Below are positions 17,262 through 24,737 of a DNA stretch of 32,813 nt, piece after piece. The DNA is from Paenibacillus tarimensis (GTDB taxonomy: Bacteria; Bacillota; Bacilli; Paenibacillales; Paenibacillaceae): assembly GCF_021532315.1 (NCBI RefSeq), contig NZ_JAKGAO010000035.1, forward strand, positions 1-32,813. Reading direction: 5' to 3'. The notes under the pieces are model-generated. The model was not told where the DNA came from and ran no database searches. It worked only from the letters and a program-made list of their open reading frames with translations. Each line of letters opens with the position of its first letter. Positions within the stretch are counted from its first letter, which is position 1. A program made the position numbers and the translations under genes.

Positions 17262-17329
17262 ATAGGGCCACCGATATTCGTAAAGCCTCATTCTGGTGCT
17301 GCAGTGAAATTCCAGTCTCGTGGCCCTAT
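17262..17329. repeat. 68-bp element with 10-bp inverted ends
   Basis: ATAGGGCCAC (17262-17271) and its exact complement GTGGCCCTAT (17320-17329) bound a segment that also contains CTGGTGCTGCAG and TTCCAG, able to fold further. The right end includes the stop codon of the lipoprotein gene. It may be a terminator of that gene (the T tract is poor) or a boundary of the AT-rich GNAT segment. Confidence 0.5.
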
Positions 17330-18231
17330 GCCCACTCGTCGATAATCGTATAATCTTCTACGTCTATCCGGATGTTATGCTTTCGTCCGTCGGCATCTTG
17401 AAGCTCAAACAGAAACTGTTCCTCCTGCTCATCATAGCCCAGTGGTACTGGCTTTAGCGAGCTAAGGTCAAGTGCTTCGTCATACTGAGTTAGCATCTGT
17501 TCCACTGCTGCCTTCGTCTGTTCGTTCAATTCGTCATATTCTAAGTGAAGCGCCAGACTCTCCATGTCCTTCTGCTGCAGCGCTTGGACATAACGCTCTG
17601 CATCCCGAACAGCATTAGGGTACTCCTCAATTAGCGGTGAGTCGAATATTGGCTCACGTTGGTCGTCATTAAGGATATGTTCTATATTCTGTGACTTGGA
17701 GTATTTTATAATAAAAGGAATTGAATATTCCTGATTATCCTTCTTTCCTGCTATGGCGTAGTGCTCAACGTAGTACTCTTTGTTTTGCTCGTTGGACTCG
17801 TAGCGCAGCTTCAGCTCCTCCAGCCGATCAAAGTACAACTGGAATCCTTCGAGCACTTTGACCATATCTGACTCTGTATATTCATTCTCCGCATGCGCCA
17901 TGAGGCCAGATAATGCCTTCGTATCCTGCTGCTTGAGCGCGTCCAGAAACTTGCCGCCGTCCTTCGCCGAGACTTGCTCAAGCGATGGCACGCTGTCCCC
18001 GTCAGAACCTTTGGTCCCCGGATCGGTCGATTCCACCTCCGTTTCTGGCTGATTATGCTTCGGGATCTCTGCTGACGAAGACGGTCCCTCCGGCTGTCCG
18101 CCATTATTCGTTACGGCCGGTGAGGAATCCGAATTTGAGGTGTTCTCCTTGCCGCAACCTGCACTTGTTGATAATAGCGTTACCGAGATAGCCAGCATTA
18201 AAATGATTGTCTTACGTCGATTATTTCTCAT
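17326..18231 (-). CDS. Putative lipoprotein, unrecognised family
   Basis: A 301-aa probable lipoprotein. The N-terminus is basic (MRNNRRK), then hydrophobic (TIILMLAISVTLL), then STSAGC with the likely lipidated Cys26, and a Ser/Pro/Asn-rich linker to about residue 80. The rest looks like two related alpha/beta units: one around DALKQQDTKALSGLMAHAENE and one around VQALQQKDMESLALHLEYDE, so an internal duplication is likely. The family is not recognised. The lipobox is imperfect (Ser at -3). The ATG has AGGAGG 9 nt upstream. It lies downstream of the sigma/anti-sigma pair on the same strand but behind a terminator. Confidence 0.8.
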   Translation of the reverse strand: MRNNRRKTIILMLAISVTLLSTSAGCGKENTSNSDSSPAVTNNGGQPEGPSSSAEIPKHNQPETEVESTDPGTKGSDGDSVPSLEQVSAKDGGKFLDALKQQDTKALSGLMAHAENEYTESDMVKVLEGFQLYFDRLEELKLRYESNEQNKEYYVEHYAIAGKKDNQEYSIPFIIKYSKSQNIEHILNDDQREPIFDSPLIEEYPNAVRDAERYVQALQQKDMESLALHLEYDELNEQTKAAVEQMLTQYDEALDLSSLKPVPLGYDEQEEQFLFELQDADGRKHNIRIDVEDYTIIDEWA

Positions 18232-18333
18232 TGTAACAATCCTCCTCTTTCTTACACAGTACTACTGATTAGACAGTTCATTAAGACGAAAGGTTCCCTA
18301 TTATGTACAGCGAATTAATAATTCCGCCAACAA

Positions 18334-18361
18334 AATAAAAGCCCGCCTATGATCAGGCGGA
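18334..18361 (-). terminator. Terminator after the DUF4179 gene
   Basis: CCGCCT-GATCAT-AGGCGG on the minus strand followed by GCTTTTATTTT. The stem is 6 bp, starts 30 nt after the stop codon, and separates the sigma operon from the lipoprotein gene. Confidence 0.75.
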
Positions 18362-18390
18362 CTCTCTTACTGCTTGCCAAGACCCTTATG

Positions 18391-19650
18391 CTATGACTGC
18401 AAATCAACGGTCACTTCAAGTTCTTCCAAGAAATACGGGTTATATTGTCCGGTACAAATGTTCAGATCCGCCAGATTATTTATATCCGGGAAAGTCATTT
18501 GATACCGGTTGTCATAGCCCTGAATTCTGACGGGTTCGGGTCTTTTCTGAGGATAGATTCTTTCTCCAGACTTTTCCTCAAGCCAGATATCATTCACTTG
18601 ATCGTAAAGATGTTCCCCAGAAACCTCGTAAGTAAGTGTGAGTCGGTTCTGTTCGTATTCCTGATCCAGGATGGTCATTGTTCCGGCTGAGCCTTGGGAC
18701 AAGGTTTTGGGTTGTCCCATCCATTCCGCACTTACCTTAGTCGCAGAGGTTGCGCTGCCCACGTATGGCTTGATGGTTATGGTTTTTGGAATAGTATCGA
18801 TTGGTTCAAAATAGTACTTGGATTCGCCAGTTTTCTTGAACGCCCGACTGCTGTGACTTAATGGCTTAAGAACACGGCCCCGTTCATCGTATAGTTGTAT
18901 GTTCCAAAAAGCACTATCTGTATTGCGGTGTTTAAAAACCAGCTCTGTTGTAGTAGGGAACAAGGTAAACCGCTCATAGTCAATCTCAATATGGTTCCAG
19001 CTGACAGATTTATCAATTGCGAGAGGGTAGCTTTCACCACGTCGCTCAACCGGGATTTCAGCTAAAATCTGCTTTGTTTCTTGATATACAATACTAAGCA
19101 TGAACGAATCCGGCAACTCATTCCTAGGATTAATACTCTTGATTCCTGCGTATGTCCCGTCATTCAGCCTCTCAATCGGTTCTCCCCCACCATATTCCAA
19201 CGATTCCCCGTTTACTGTATAAGAGATTCTCTCTTTCTGGTATTTCTCAATGTCAAATGATGAAGATGCCTCCCATCCAAGATAAATATTGGCTCCATCA
19301 TACAGCACCTCCGTAATTGTCAGCACTTGGCCATCGATTTGCAGCTGATGTTCGGCTTCCACTGCTAGACCAAGCCGGCTGCCTCTCTTTACCCCTTCAT
19401 CGCCAAGCGTCTCGAATACAGAATTGTCATGTTGAAAAGATTTCAGAACGTCGATAAAGGTTGGAGACAGATACGACATGCTAACCATATAAGTCAGAGC
19501 AACTGCCGCCGCTGCTATACCCATACGCAGCCTGGATTTATGGACAGGCTTTCTTTTCAGCTGGTTAAGAGTGGATTGGATGCGCTGGTCGATTTGTTCA
19601 GGCAGCGCCCTATTAACTTGTTTGGTTAATTCCTGCTCCCATTTTTCCAT
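18391..19650 (-). CDS. DUF4179-type membrane protein, probable anti-sigma factor
   Basis: A 419-aa single-pass protein of the DUF4179 type that usually accompanies an ECF sigma factor. The N-terminal cytoplasmic part (about 1-45, MEKWEQELTKQVNRALPEQI) would hold the sigma factor, a membrane helix follows (about 48-68, GIAAAAVALTYMVSMSYL), and a large extracytoplasmic beta-rich domain makes up the rest. ATG 19650 is chosen because GGAGGG lies just upstream; the frame runs further to 19674. It overlaps the sigma gene by 25 nt, so translation is coupled. The signal it senses is unknown. Confidence 0.82.
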   Translation of the reverse strand: MEKWEQELTKQVNRALPEQIDQRIQSTLNQLKRKPVHKSRLRMGIAAAAVALTYMVSMSYLSPTFIDVLKSFQHDNSVFETLGDEGVKRGSRLGLAVEAEHQLQIDGQVLTITEVLYDGANIYLGWEASSSFDIEKYQKERISYTVNGESLEYGGGEPIERLNDGTYAGIKSINPRNELPDSFMLSIVYQETKQILAEIPVERRGESYPLAIDKSVSWNHIEIDYERFTLFPTTTELVFKHRNTDSAFWNIQLYDERGRVLKPLSHSSRAFKKTGESKYYFEPIDTIPKTITIKPYVGSATSATKVSAEWMGQPKTLSQGSAGTMTILDQEYEQNRLTLTYEVSGEHLYDQVNDIWLEEKSGERIYPQKRPEPVRIQGYDNRYQMTFPDINNLADLNICTGQYNPYFLEELEVTVDLQS

Positions 19651-20162
19651 TGCGTTCCCTCCTGTTCTCCCCATACTCTGCGTGCATGCTCACGCGCACG
19701 GCGCAGCCATGTTTTAATCGTGTTTTCGGGCTTCTGATAAATTTCTGCCAAATCCTTAACCGAGATGTCTTCGATATGGTAAAGCTTCAAAAGGTCTCTG
19801 TCTTCCTCGGGAAGAGTCTGAAACAGCTGTTCCAGTTCAACCTCTTCATAGCCGCCTTCGTGGATAGAAGGTATTGTTAATTCGCTGATTTCAATCACTT
19901 TTTTGTTCTGCCTGTGGATTTGATTGCATTCATTAATGACAATACGCAGCAGCCATGTCTTGAAATACGCAGGCTCTCTTAAGGTCTTGATCTTCTCAAA
20001 AGCCTTGAGGATCGCTTCCTGAATGGCGTCTGCGCAATCGGAATCGCTGTTCAGCATTGTTCTTGCCACCTGATACATAATGACTTTGTGAGTCATAATC
20101 AGATGCTCGAAGGCTTGGATGTGGCCTAGTTGAGCTTTCTTCACAGCTTTGATGGTGTCCAT
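19626..20162 (-). CDS. ECF RNA polymerase sigma factor
   Basis: A 178-aa ECF (group 4) sigma factor. Region 2 spans about residues 15-85 (AFEHLIMTHKVIMYQVARTM and DAIQEAILKAFEKIKTL, with YFKTWLLRIVINECN). Region 4 spans about 105-165 (LPEEDRDLLKLYHIEDISVK and LAEIYQKPENTIKTWLRRAR). It should be held by the membrane protein encoded by the overlapping downstream gene and released by an unknown envelope signal. The ATG follows AGGGGGGAGA. An ECF-like -35 (TGAAAC) lies upstream, but no -10 (CGTC/CGTA) stands at the usual distance, so self-activation is not shown. Confidence 0.92.
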   Translation of the reverse strand: MDTIKAVKKAQLGHIQAFEHLIMTHKVIMYQVARTMLNSDSDCADAIQEAILKAFEKIKTLREPAYFKTWLLRIVINECNQIHRQNKKVIEISELTIPSIHEGGYEEVELEQLFQTLPEEDRDLLKLYHIEDISVKDLAEIYQKPENTIKTWLRRAREHARRVWGEQEGTQWKNGSRN

Positions 20163-20353
20163 CCTATCTCCCCCCTTGGCGTTCGGACGTATATTAGATG
20201 TGCGGGCTAGCCTAGAGGTTTCAAACGTTTATGTAGTTTCGTATGCCGTTGAAGTTTGACAACGTAATTGGTGTATGAGGAGGCTATACTGGTTTCAGAC
20301 TGATTCTCAACTATTTTGGAGGATAGAGAGTCTACAATCGTAGAGGTGATGAG

Positions 20354-20797
20354 ATGAAGAGAACACGTTTCCTGCTCCTATGCGGTTTGGCCGTGATCGT
20401 TACTATTATATCGGTTGTGTTGGTGCAAGTTTATTCTGCGAGGTATTCTCACAAACTTGATAGCGTAAAAATTCACGAAGCATTTGAGCAGCAAGGGATT
20501 CCACTTACCAGATCCTCCGGGATCACAGATCATGTATTTACGATGACGCTCCGTGATGTTGCGCCAGAAGTCTTCACGATAAATAACGGCCAGTCGATAA
20601 GTGTATATCTATACGACTCGAGCAATGAGGTTCCAGAAGCTATAGCTGATTTTGAAGCGAAGACTGCAACCGCGGATGTAACAGATCATGAGAGATATGA
20701 GATTGGAAATGCGTTAATCTTTTATAATGCAGAAGGTCCTCAACAAGATATACGTGTACAACTCGCAATGGAACGATTAGCCGCTATACTGGACTAA
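20354..20797 (+). CDS. Membrane-anchored unrecognised protein (147 aa)
   Basis: A 147-aa protein with one N-terminal membrane helix (residues about 6-28, FLLLCGLAVIVTIISVVLVQV) after a basic MKRTR, then a hydrophilic extracytoplasmic domain. The family is not recognised. ATG 20354 has AGAGGTGA upstream. It diverges from the ECF sigma gene across a 191-bp gap, so joint control is possible. TTGACA at 20256-20261 lacks a -10 at normal distance. Confidence 0.8.
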   Translation: MKRTRFLLLCGLAVIVTIISVVLVQVYSARYSHKLDSVKIHEAFEQQGIPLTRSSGITDHVFTMTLRDVAPEVFTINNGQSISVYLYDSSNEVPEAIADFEAKTATADVTDHERYEIGNALIFYNAEGPQQDIRVQLAMERLAAILD

Positions 20798-20820
20798 CAA
20801 GAAGGAAGTATAACGTAATA

Positions 20821-20845
20821 GCAGCCGGTCTTTAAGACCGGCTGC
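20821..20845. terminator. Bidirectional terminator between convergent genes
   Basis: GCAGCCGGTC-TTTAA-GACCGGCTGC is a perfect 10-bp stem, 23 nt after the plus-strand stop codon and 14 nt beyond the stop codon of the minus-strand methyltransferase. The T tract is poor on both sides. Confidence 0.7.
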
Positions 20846-20859
20846 ATACCAATCTGAGC

Positions 20860-21663
20860 TTAACGCCCGCTCACACCTTTCTGGACGACGTATAACCCAT
20901 GAGAGCTCATACCTAATATGCTGCGCTCCCTGCATGTCTTAAAGTGGTAATGAAGCCAGGAGTCAAACTGATCGTCGTCGAGTCTGTCAATGTATTCTTG
21001 TATGGTGTGGCTGATCCCGTCGGTTGCCGCATGCTCAACTGGAATGACATCAAACTGATTCATAAAAGCTTCGATTTCATCTGGACTTGTGAAATAGGCA
21101 TCCGTCCAAAAGCAGTCCTCGTCTCCTTCCCTAATAATACCTTCGTTAACGACCTTATCGATCACGCTATAACGAATATACTGCTGCTCTCTCGTAGCAA
21201 GCATGGGCATGATGGAGAATTTGTTAATATAAGCAACCGCTAGATGCCCTCCTGGTTTTAGCACCCGTAGACATTCCCTGATACAGGCGATTCTGTCATC
21301 GATATTGGTAATATGGTACATAGGGCCGAAGCACATGACAAAATCAAATTCTTCTGAATGAAACCCGCTCAGATCAATAGCATTGCCGACATACGCATCA
21401 AGGGTTATGCCTGTTTGTTCCGCTTGCTCGTTAATGATATCGATATGCTTGGGCGTGATATCAATTGCGACAACCTTGTGCTTCCGTTCAGCGTAATAGA
21501 AGGAGTAAATGCCCGTGCCTGCACCGACATCTAGAATCTTGCCTCCTTCAGGTATGATCTTCTCCAGGACATGATTGGTAGTCAAAAATTCAATTCTTCT
21601 CGAATTTCTCGAAAACCGGGAAGCTTCATCGATAGATTCGTAATAGCTGGCTACATTCTGCAT
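20860..21663 (-). CDS. Class I SAM-dependent methyltransferase
   Basis: A 267-aa class I methyltransferase. Motif I is ILDVGAGTGIYSF (glycine loop at residues 45-51), the acidic residue after strand 2 is Asp68 (VVAIDITPKH), and the motif IV region is FDFVMCFGPMYHI, followed by CLRVLKPGGHLAVAYIN. The substrate is unknown; the sequence resembles the broad small-molecule methyltransferase group. The ATG has AAAGGAGGAG upstream. It lies 35 nt after a 36-codon gene on the same strand, and the two probably share a transcript. Confidence 0.9.
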   Translation of the reverse strand: MQNVASYYESIDEASRFSRNSRRIEFLTTNHVLEKIIPEGGKILDVGAGTGIYSFYYAERKHKVVAIDITPKHIDIINEQAEQTGITLDAYVGNAIDLSGFHSEEFDFVMCFGPMYHITNIDDRIACIRECLRVLKPGGHLAVAYINKFSIMPMLATREQQYIRYSVIDKVVNEGIIREGDEDCFWTDAYFTSPDEIEAFMNQFDVIPVEHAATDGISHTIQEYIDRLDDDQFDSWLHYHFKTCRERSILGMSSHGLYVVQKGVSGR

Positions 21664-21698
21664 AAACAGGCTCCTCCTTTAACTGCCTTCATAATAGT

Positions 21699-21809
21699 TC
21701 ACTTGTCTTCGAGGATGGAAAGATCGATTGCCGCCGCTTTACTTCCGCTGTTTCCAGATCCTGCCGCAACAGCTCCTGCCGCTGTCCACATAAATGCTCT
21801 CTTGCTCAT
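21699..21809 (-). CDS. Short unrecognised peptide (36 aa) in front of the methyltransferase
   Basis: A 36-codon gene, starting MSKRAFMWTAAGAVAAG and ending AIDLSILEDK. It has a basic start, an Ala/Gly-rich hydrophobic middle (residues about 6-17), and a polar, acidic end. The ribosome binding site AGAGGAG is 8 nt from the ATG, which supports real translation. It sits 35 nt before the methyltransferase gene on the same strand. It could be a small membrane or secreted peptide, a substrate of the enzyme, or a leader peptide. There is no Cys and no recognised precursor-peptide motif. The family is unknown. Confidence 0.5.
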   Translation of the reverse strand: MSKRAFMWTAAGAVAAGSGNSGSKAAAIDLSILEDK

Positions 21810-21911
21810 ATTGTAAACTCCTCTCATGATAAGGTTGAACATTAGATGAATTACCATCATTTTACCATAATTGTATTGTACCGCTGTTTAAGGAGCCTTC
21901 ATAATAAAATG

Positions 21912-21938
21912 CAAAAAACCGACCGTTTGAGGGTCGGC
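21912..21938 (-). terminator. Terminator of the TPP-enzyme gene
   Basis: CCGACC-CTCAAAC-GGTCGG on the minus strand followed by TTTTTTGC is a textbook intrinsic terminator, about 40 nt after the stop codon. The rest of the gap 21810-21978 holds the leader of the 36-codon gene, with candidate -10 elements (TAAAAT, TACAAT) but no good -35. Confidence 0.85.
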
Positions 21939-21978
21939 TCTATAGGTCCGGTTCTTAGGTTGAACAAGCCCCGAATGT

Positions 21979-23670
21979 CTATATCTTGCTGTGAGGGACT
22001 GTCGGTGACGAGGCACTGACATCAATTAAGACAGGCCTCTCAGAATGAAATGCTTCTTCCATGCACTTGCGGAGTTCTGCAGAAGAAGTGGCCCTGTATC
22101 CCTTTCCCCCTAATGCTTCAGCCAGAAGAACAAAGTCGGGGTTATCCAGTGTGCTTCCAATCGTGCTTAGTCCGGTCAATTCCATCCGATTTTTCTCAAT
22201 TGCGTAGGCATTATTATTAATAACCACTAAGATAAGCGCAAGACCTTGCGCCGCGGCGGTTCTAAGCTCCATAATGGTCTGCACGACTCCGCCGTCGCCT
22301 GCAATAGCCACGACAGGCCGTTCAGAACAAGCGTGCTTGGCAGCAATGGCTGCCGGGAGCGCAAATCCCAAAGTGCGCCAGCGTCCAGACAGAAGTATCC
22401 GCTGGCCGTGGTTACTGAAGACACGATTGAACCAGATGGTGTGGTCACCTGTATCGACTGCGATGATCGCATCCGCCGGGATCATATCTGCAAGGTCACG
22501 CATGATGCGCTGTGGAGCCATTGGGGATCCTTCCTGGCTAGTCTCCTGCTCCAGCCGTTCCGTCCATTCGCTGCGTGCCTCCGAGATACGCCTTTTCCAT
22601 GCAGCCTGCGCTTCCTCGTTCTTAGCAGAGCGCTTAGCCAGCTTGGCAAGACGCGGCATTAGATCACGTAAATCCCCAACAAGCCCGCGCACGAGCAAAT
22701 GTCCCATCCCGATATTCTCACGTGCAGCATCTATCTGGATGATATTCGCACCCTGAGGTGTATATTCCTCAGGCCACCAGGTAGCGCCCAAGATAATAAT
22801 CAGATCGCTCTCTCTCATTAATATACTCGTCGCTTCACTGCCTGCCAGTCCAAGCCCGCCCACGAACAGTGGATGGTTATGGGGGAACAAATGCTTGGCC
22901 GGCATAGTAGCTGCAACAGCCGCACCCATTTCTTCCGCAAACATTACCGTTTCGAGTTCCGCGCCCGAGATCCCGCCACCCACAAGCAGCATTGGCTTAC
23001 GTGCAGCAGCCACCAGCTGAAACACTTCCTCAACATCCTTATCCGGGGCAAGCAGCGTTTGATGGAAATGTGGAGAATAAGGGAGAACGGCTCCCTTGAC
23101 CTTCTCGGTGAACATCAGCTTGGGAATTGATAAATGCGTGACTGCGCCTTGAAGGCGGCTCAAGACAAGACAATGCTGCAGCAGGTCCGGAAGAGCGTCC
23201 GGATGTGCAAGCAGCTCCGAGAATGCCGCGAGTGGCGTTACGGTTAGCTGCTGCTGTACATACTGCTTTGTATGCAGTCCAATCTTCGGTGCATCCACCT
23301 GACCCGTAATCGCTAGTACTCCTGCCCGATCGGCAAATGCATCTCCCAAGCCATTCAGCATGTTAACGAGGCCTGGTCCGCTTGTGCCTATAACGACGCC
23401 AATCCCGCCGTTAAGCTTCGCATCTGCAGATGCGGCCAGCGCTGCCGCATTCTCGTCCAGAAACGGGATATACTGGATTGCCCGCTGCCGGGATATCGCG
23501 TCAAGCAGGAGCAGGTTCGCATCACCAATTACGCCATAGATTCGGGTAATGCCCCAGCTCGAAAGCTGTTTAAGAATAAAATCCGCTACCGTCAGCCCTT
23601 GATCGGGTTTCTTCATGTCTGCATTGACCGGCTGCGGCTTGACTGAACGTTCCTGTAACAGATCCGGCAT
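21979..23670 (-). CDS. Thiamine pyrophosphate-dependent enzyme, acetolactate synthase/pyruvate oxidase-like
   Basis: A 563-aa enzyme of the three-domain TPP family that decarboxylates 2-oxo acids such as pyruvate. The N-terminal pyrimidine-binding domain contains the TPP-activating Glu73 (PFLDENAAALAA), followed by GIGVVIGTSGPGLVNMLNGL. The central domain has LLVGGGISGAELE and a nucleotide-type fold. The C-terminal domain has the TPP-Mg motif GDGG (458-461) to INNNAY about 25 residues later. The overall pattern fits pyruvate oxidase-like proteins (compare B. subtilis YdaP) better than biosynthetic IlvB, but the exact substrate cannot be read off. ATG 23670 has AGAGGTGG upstream; Met19 has none. 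It is transcribed alone. Confidence 0.85.
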   Translation of the reverse strand: MPDLLQERSVKPQPVNADMKKPDQGLTVADFILKQLSSWGITRIYGVIGDANLLLLDAISRQRAIQYIPFLDENAAALAASADAKLNGGIGVVIGTSGPGLVNMLNGLGDAFADRAGVLAITGQVDAPKIGLHTKQYVQQQLTVTPLAAFSELLAHPDALPDLLQHCLVLSRLQGAVTHLSIPKLMFTEKVKGAVLPYSPHFHQTLLAPDKDVEEVFQLVAAARKPMLLVGGGISGAELETVMFAEEMGAAVAATMPAKHLFPHNHPLFVGGLGLAGSEATSILMRESDLIIILGATWWPEEYTPQGANIIQIDAARENIGMGHLLVRGLVGDLRDLMPRLAKLAKRSAKNEEAQAAWKRRISEARSEWTERLEQETSQEGSPMAPQRIMRDLADMIPADAIIAVDTGDHTIWFNRVFSNHGQRILLSGRWRTLGFALPAAIAAKHACSERPVVAIAGDGGVVQTIMELRTAAAQGLALILVVINNNAYAIEKNRMELTGLSTIGSTLDNPDFVLLAEALGGKGYRATSSAELRKCMEEAFHSERPVLIDVSASSPTVPHSKI

Positions 23671-23690
23671 TGAAGCCCACCTCTCCCTTC

Positions 23691-23723
23691 AAACGATAGT
23701 CTTGAATTGCATCGTTTAGTATA
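23691..23723 (-). promoter_or_regulatory. Candidate -10 and downstream operator of the TPP-enzyme gene
   Basis: On the minus strand TATACT (23718-23723) is followed immediately by the perfect dyad AAACGAT-N13-ATCGTTT (23691-23697, 23711-23717). The dyad would cover the transcription start, as a repressor operator does. The -35 is poor. The ribosome binding site lies just downstream. Confidence 0.4.
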
Positions 23724-23778
23724 ACTTGGGAGCCTATGCGCTATGCATTTACAGCTGGGCAAGCTTATACTGGAATAA

Positions 23779-24564
23779 TTACCTAAAATACTGGTCTCGG
23801 AGCTCTTCAAACTGCCCCGGTAGAATCATTGTTTTGTTAACCAGCCCATTGCTGGAGATGGTCAGAGAGGTGTCAGTCAGGGTTATACTGCCGTCAGGGG
23901 TTAGCCTCGTAAATAGCGGTCGTTTATTAAATGTAGACCCTGGATGCTCGGCGACAATCCGCTGAATTGTATTACAATTCTCTAGATCAATCGGCTGACC
24001 CGAATCGAAAACATAGCCTGTGTGCCAATCATGATCCTTATGCCGCAGTTTCATCTCGAACATATAATCACCATGCACTGCATGGTCACCCTCTGCCGGT
24101 CGTACACGAAAAAGGCCGTTGGCGCTTTCGACCGGCTCACCCGAAGTCGGCACAAGCCGAAGCGGCAGGTTTCCCCCAAACCCTGTATCAGCGAGATAAT
24201 TCCGGCCCTCGTGCTTAAGCAGTATGGTAACATGTGTTCTGCCAGTAGCTGCGTATGTATGACTGTCGGCATAATACACGATGCCTCTTACCAGAACGGC
24301 TTCGAAGCCATTGGCGAGCAGGAAGGCATGGAACAACGTATTCAATTCGTAGCACAGTCCTCCCTCGCCATTAATCAGTACTTTGTCCGTCAGGTTCGTT
24401 CTCGTGACCGGACGAATCCGGTTCTCGATTATGCTCATATTTTCAAAGGGCAATGTCCGTCCCGTAAGCTCTAGTATGGAATTCAAATCCGTGAATGACA
24501 ACGCGTCAGTTCTTGAGTACCCTATCCGCTTGCGAAACAGCGTGTCCAGAAGACGTTCATCCAT
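23779..24564 (-). CDS. nat: Arylamine N-acetyltransferase
   Basis: A 261-aa arylamine N-acetyltransferase that moves acetyl from acetyl-CoA to aromatic amines or hydrazines through a cysteine. The catalytic triad is visible: Cys71 (GEGGLCYELNTLFHAFL), His111 (GRTHVTILL) and Asp126 (YLADTGFGGNLPL). The N-terminal LPFENMSI stretch is also typical. The length is close to that of other bacterial NATs (about 255-280 aa). ATG 24564 is chosen because GGAGG lies 7 nt upstream; the frame runs to TTG 24582. Its in vivo role is usually xenobiotic acetylation. The TPP-enzyme gene downstream has its own promoter signals. Confidence 0.95.
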   Translation of the reverse strand: MDERLLDTLFRKRIGYSRTDALSFTDLNSILELTGRTLPFENMSIIENRIRPVTRTNLTDKVLINGEGGLCYELNTLFHAFLLANGFEAVLVRGIVYYADSHTYAATGRTHVTILLKHEGRNYLADTGFGGNLPLRLVPTSGEPVESANGLFRVRPAEGDHAVHGDYMFEMKLRHKDHDWHTGYVFDSGQPIDLENCNTIQRIVAEHPGSTFNKRPLFTRLTPDGSITLTDTSLTISSNGLVNKTMILPGQFEELRDQYFR

Positions 24565-24593
24565 TCCGTTTCCTCCAGTCAATCAAATTATTG

Positions 24594-24611
24594 ACATAAT
24601 ATTTCTTATGT
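24594..24611 (-). promoter_or_regulatory. Dyad and possible promoter before the NAT gene
   Basis: ACATAA-N6-TTATGT (24594-24599, 24606-24611) is a perfect 6-bp dyad in an AT-rich stretch 30-47 nt before the NAT start. On the minus strand TTTACA overlaps it as a possible -35 with ATAATT 17 nt on. Both assignments are tentative. Confidence 0.3.
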
Positions 24612-24689
24612 AAACAAATATTATTTCTCTAATATAGTCCCCCTTATTTTACCACATGTTCCCTTCCCTGCGTGGCCCGCTGGTATGAA

Positions 24690-24718
24690 CAAAAAAACAG
24701 CTGGCCGCAACCAGCTGC
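24690..24718 (-). terminator. Terminator of the QorB-like gene
   Basis: CAGCTGG-TTGCGG-CCAGCTG followed by TTTTTTTG on the minus strand: a perfect 7-bp stem with a 7-T tract, 20 nt after the stop codon. Confidence 0.88.
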
Positions 24719-24737
24719 TTTCTATTTATTGCATTTG

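Noticed and set aside
20186-20223. ECF-type promoter before the sigma gene (TGAAAC ... CGTC)
   Set aside because: The spacing of 28 nt is far from the usual 15-17 nt, so it is not a credible autoregulated promoter.
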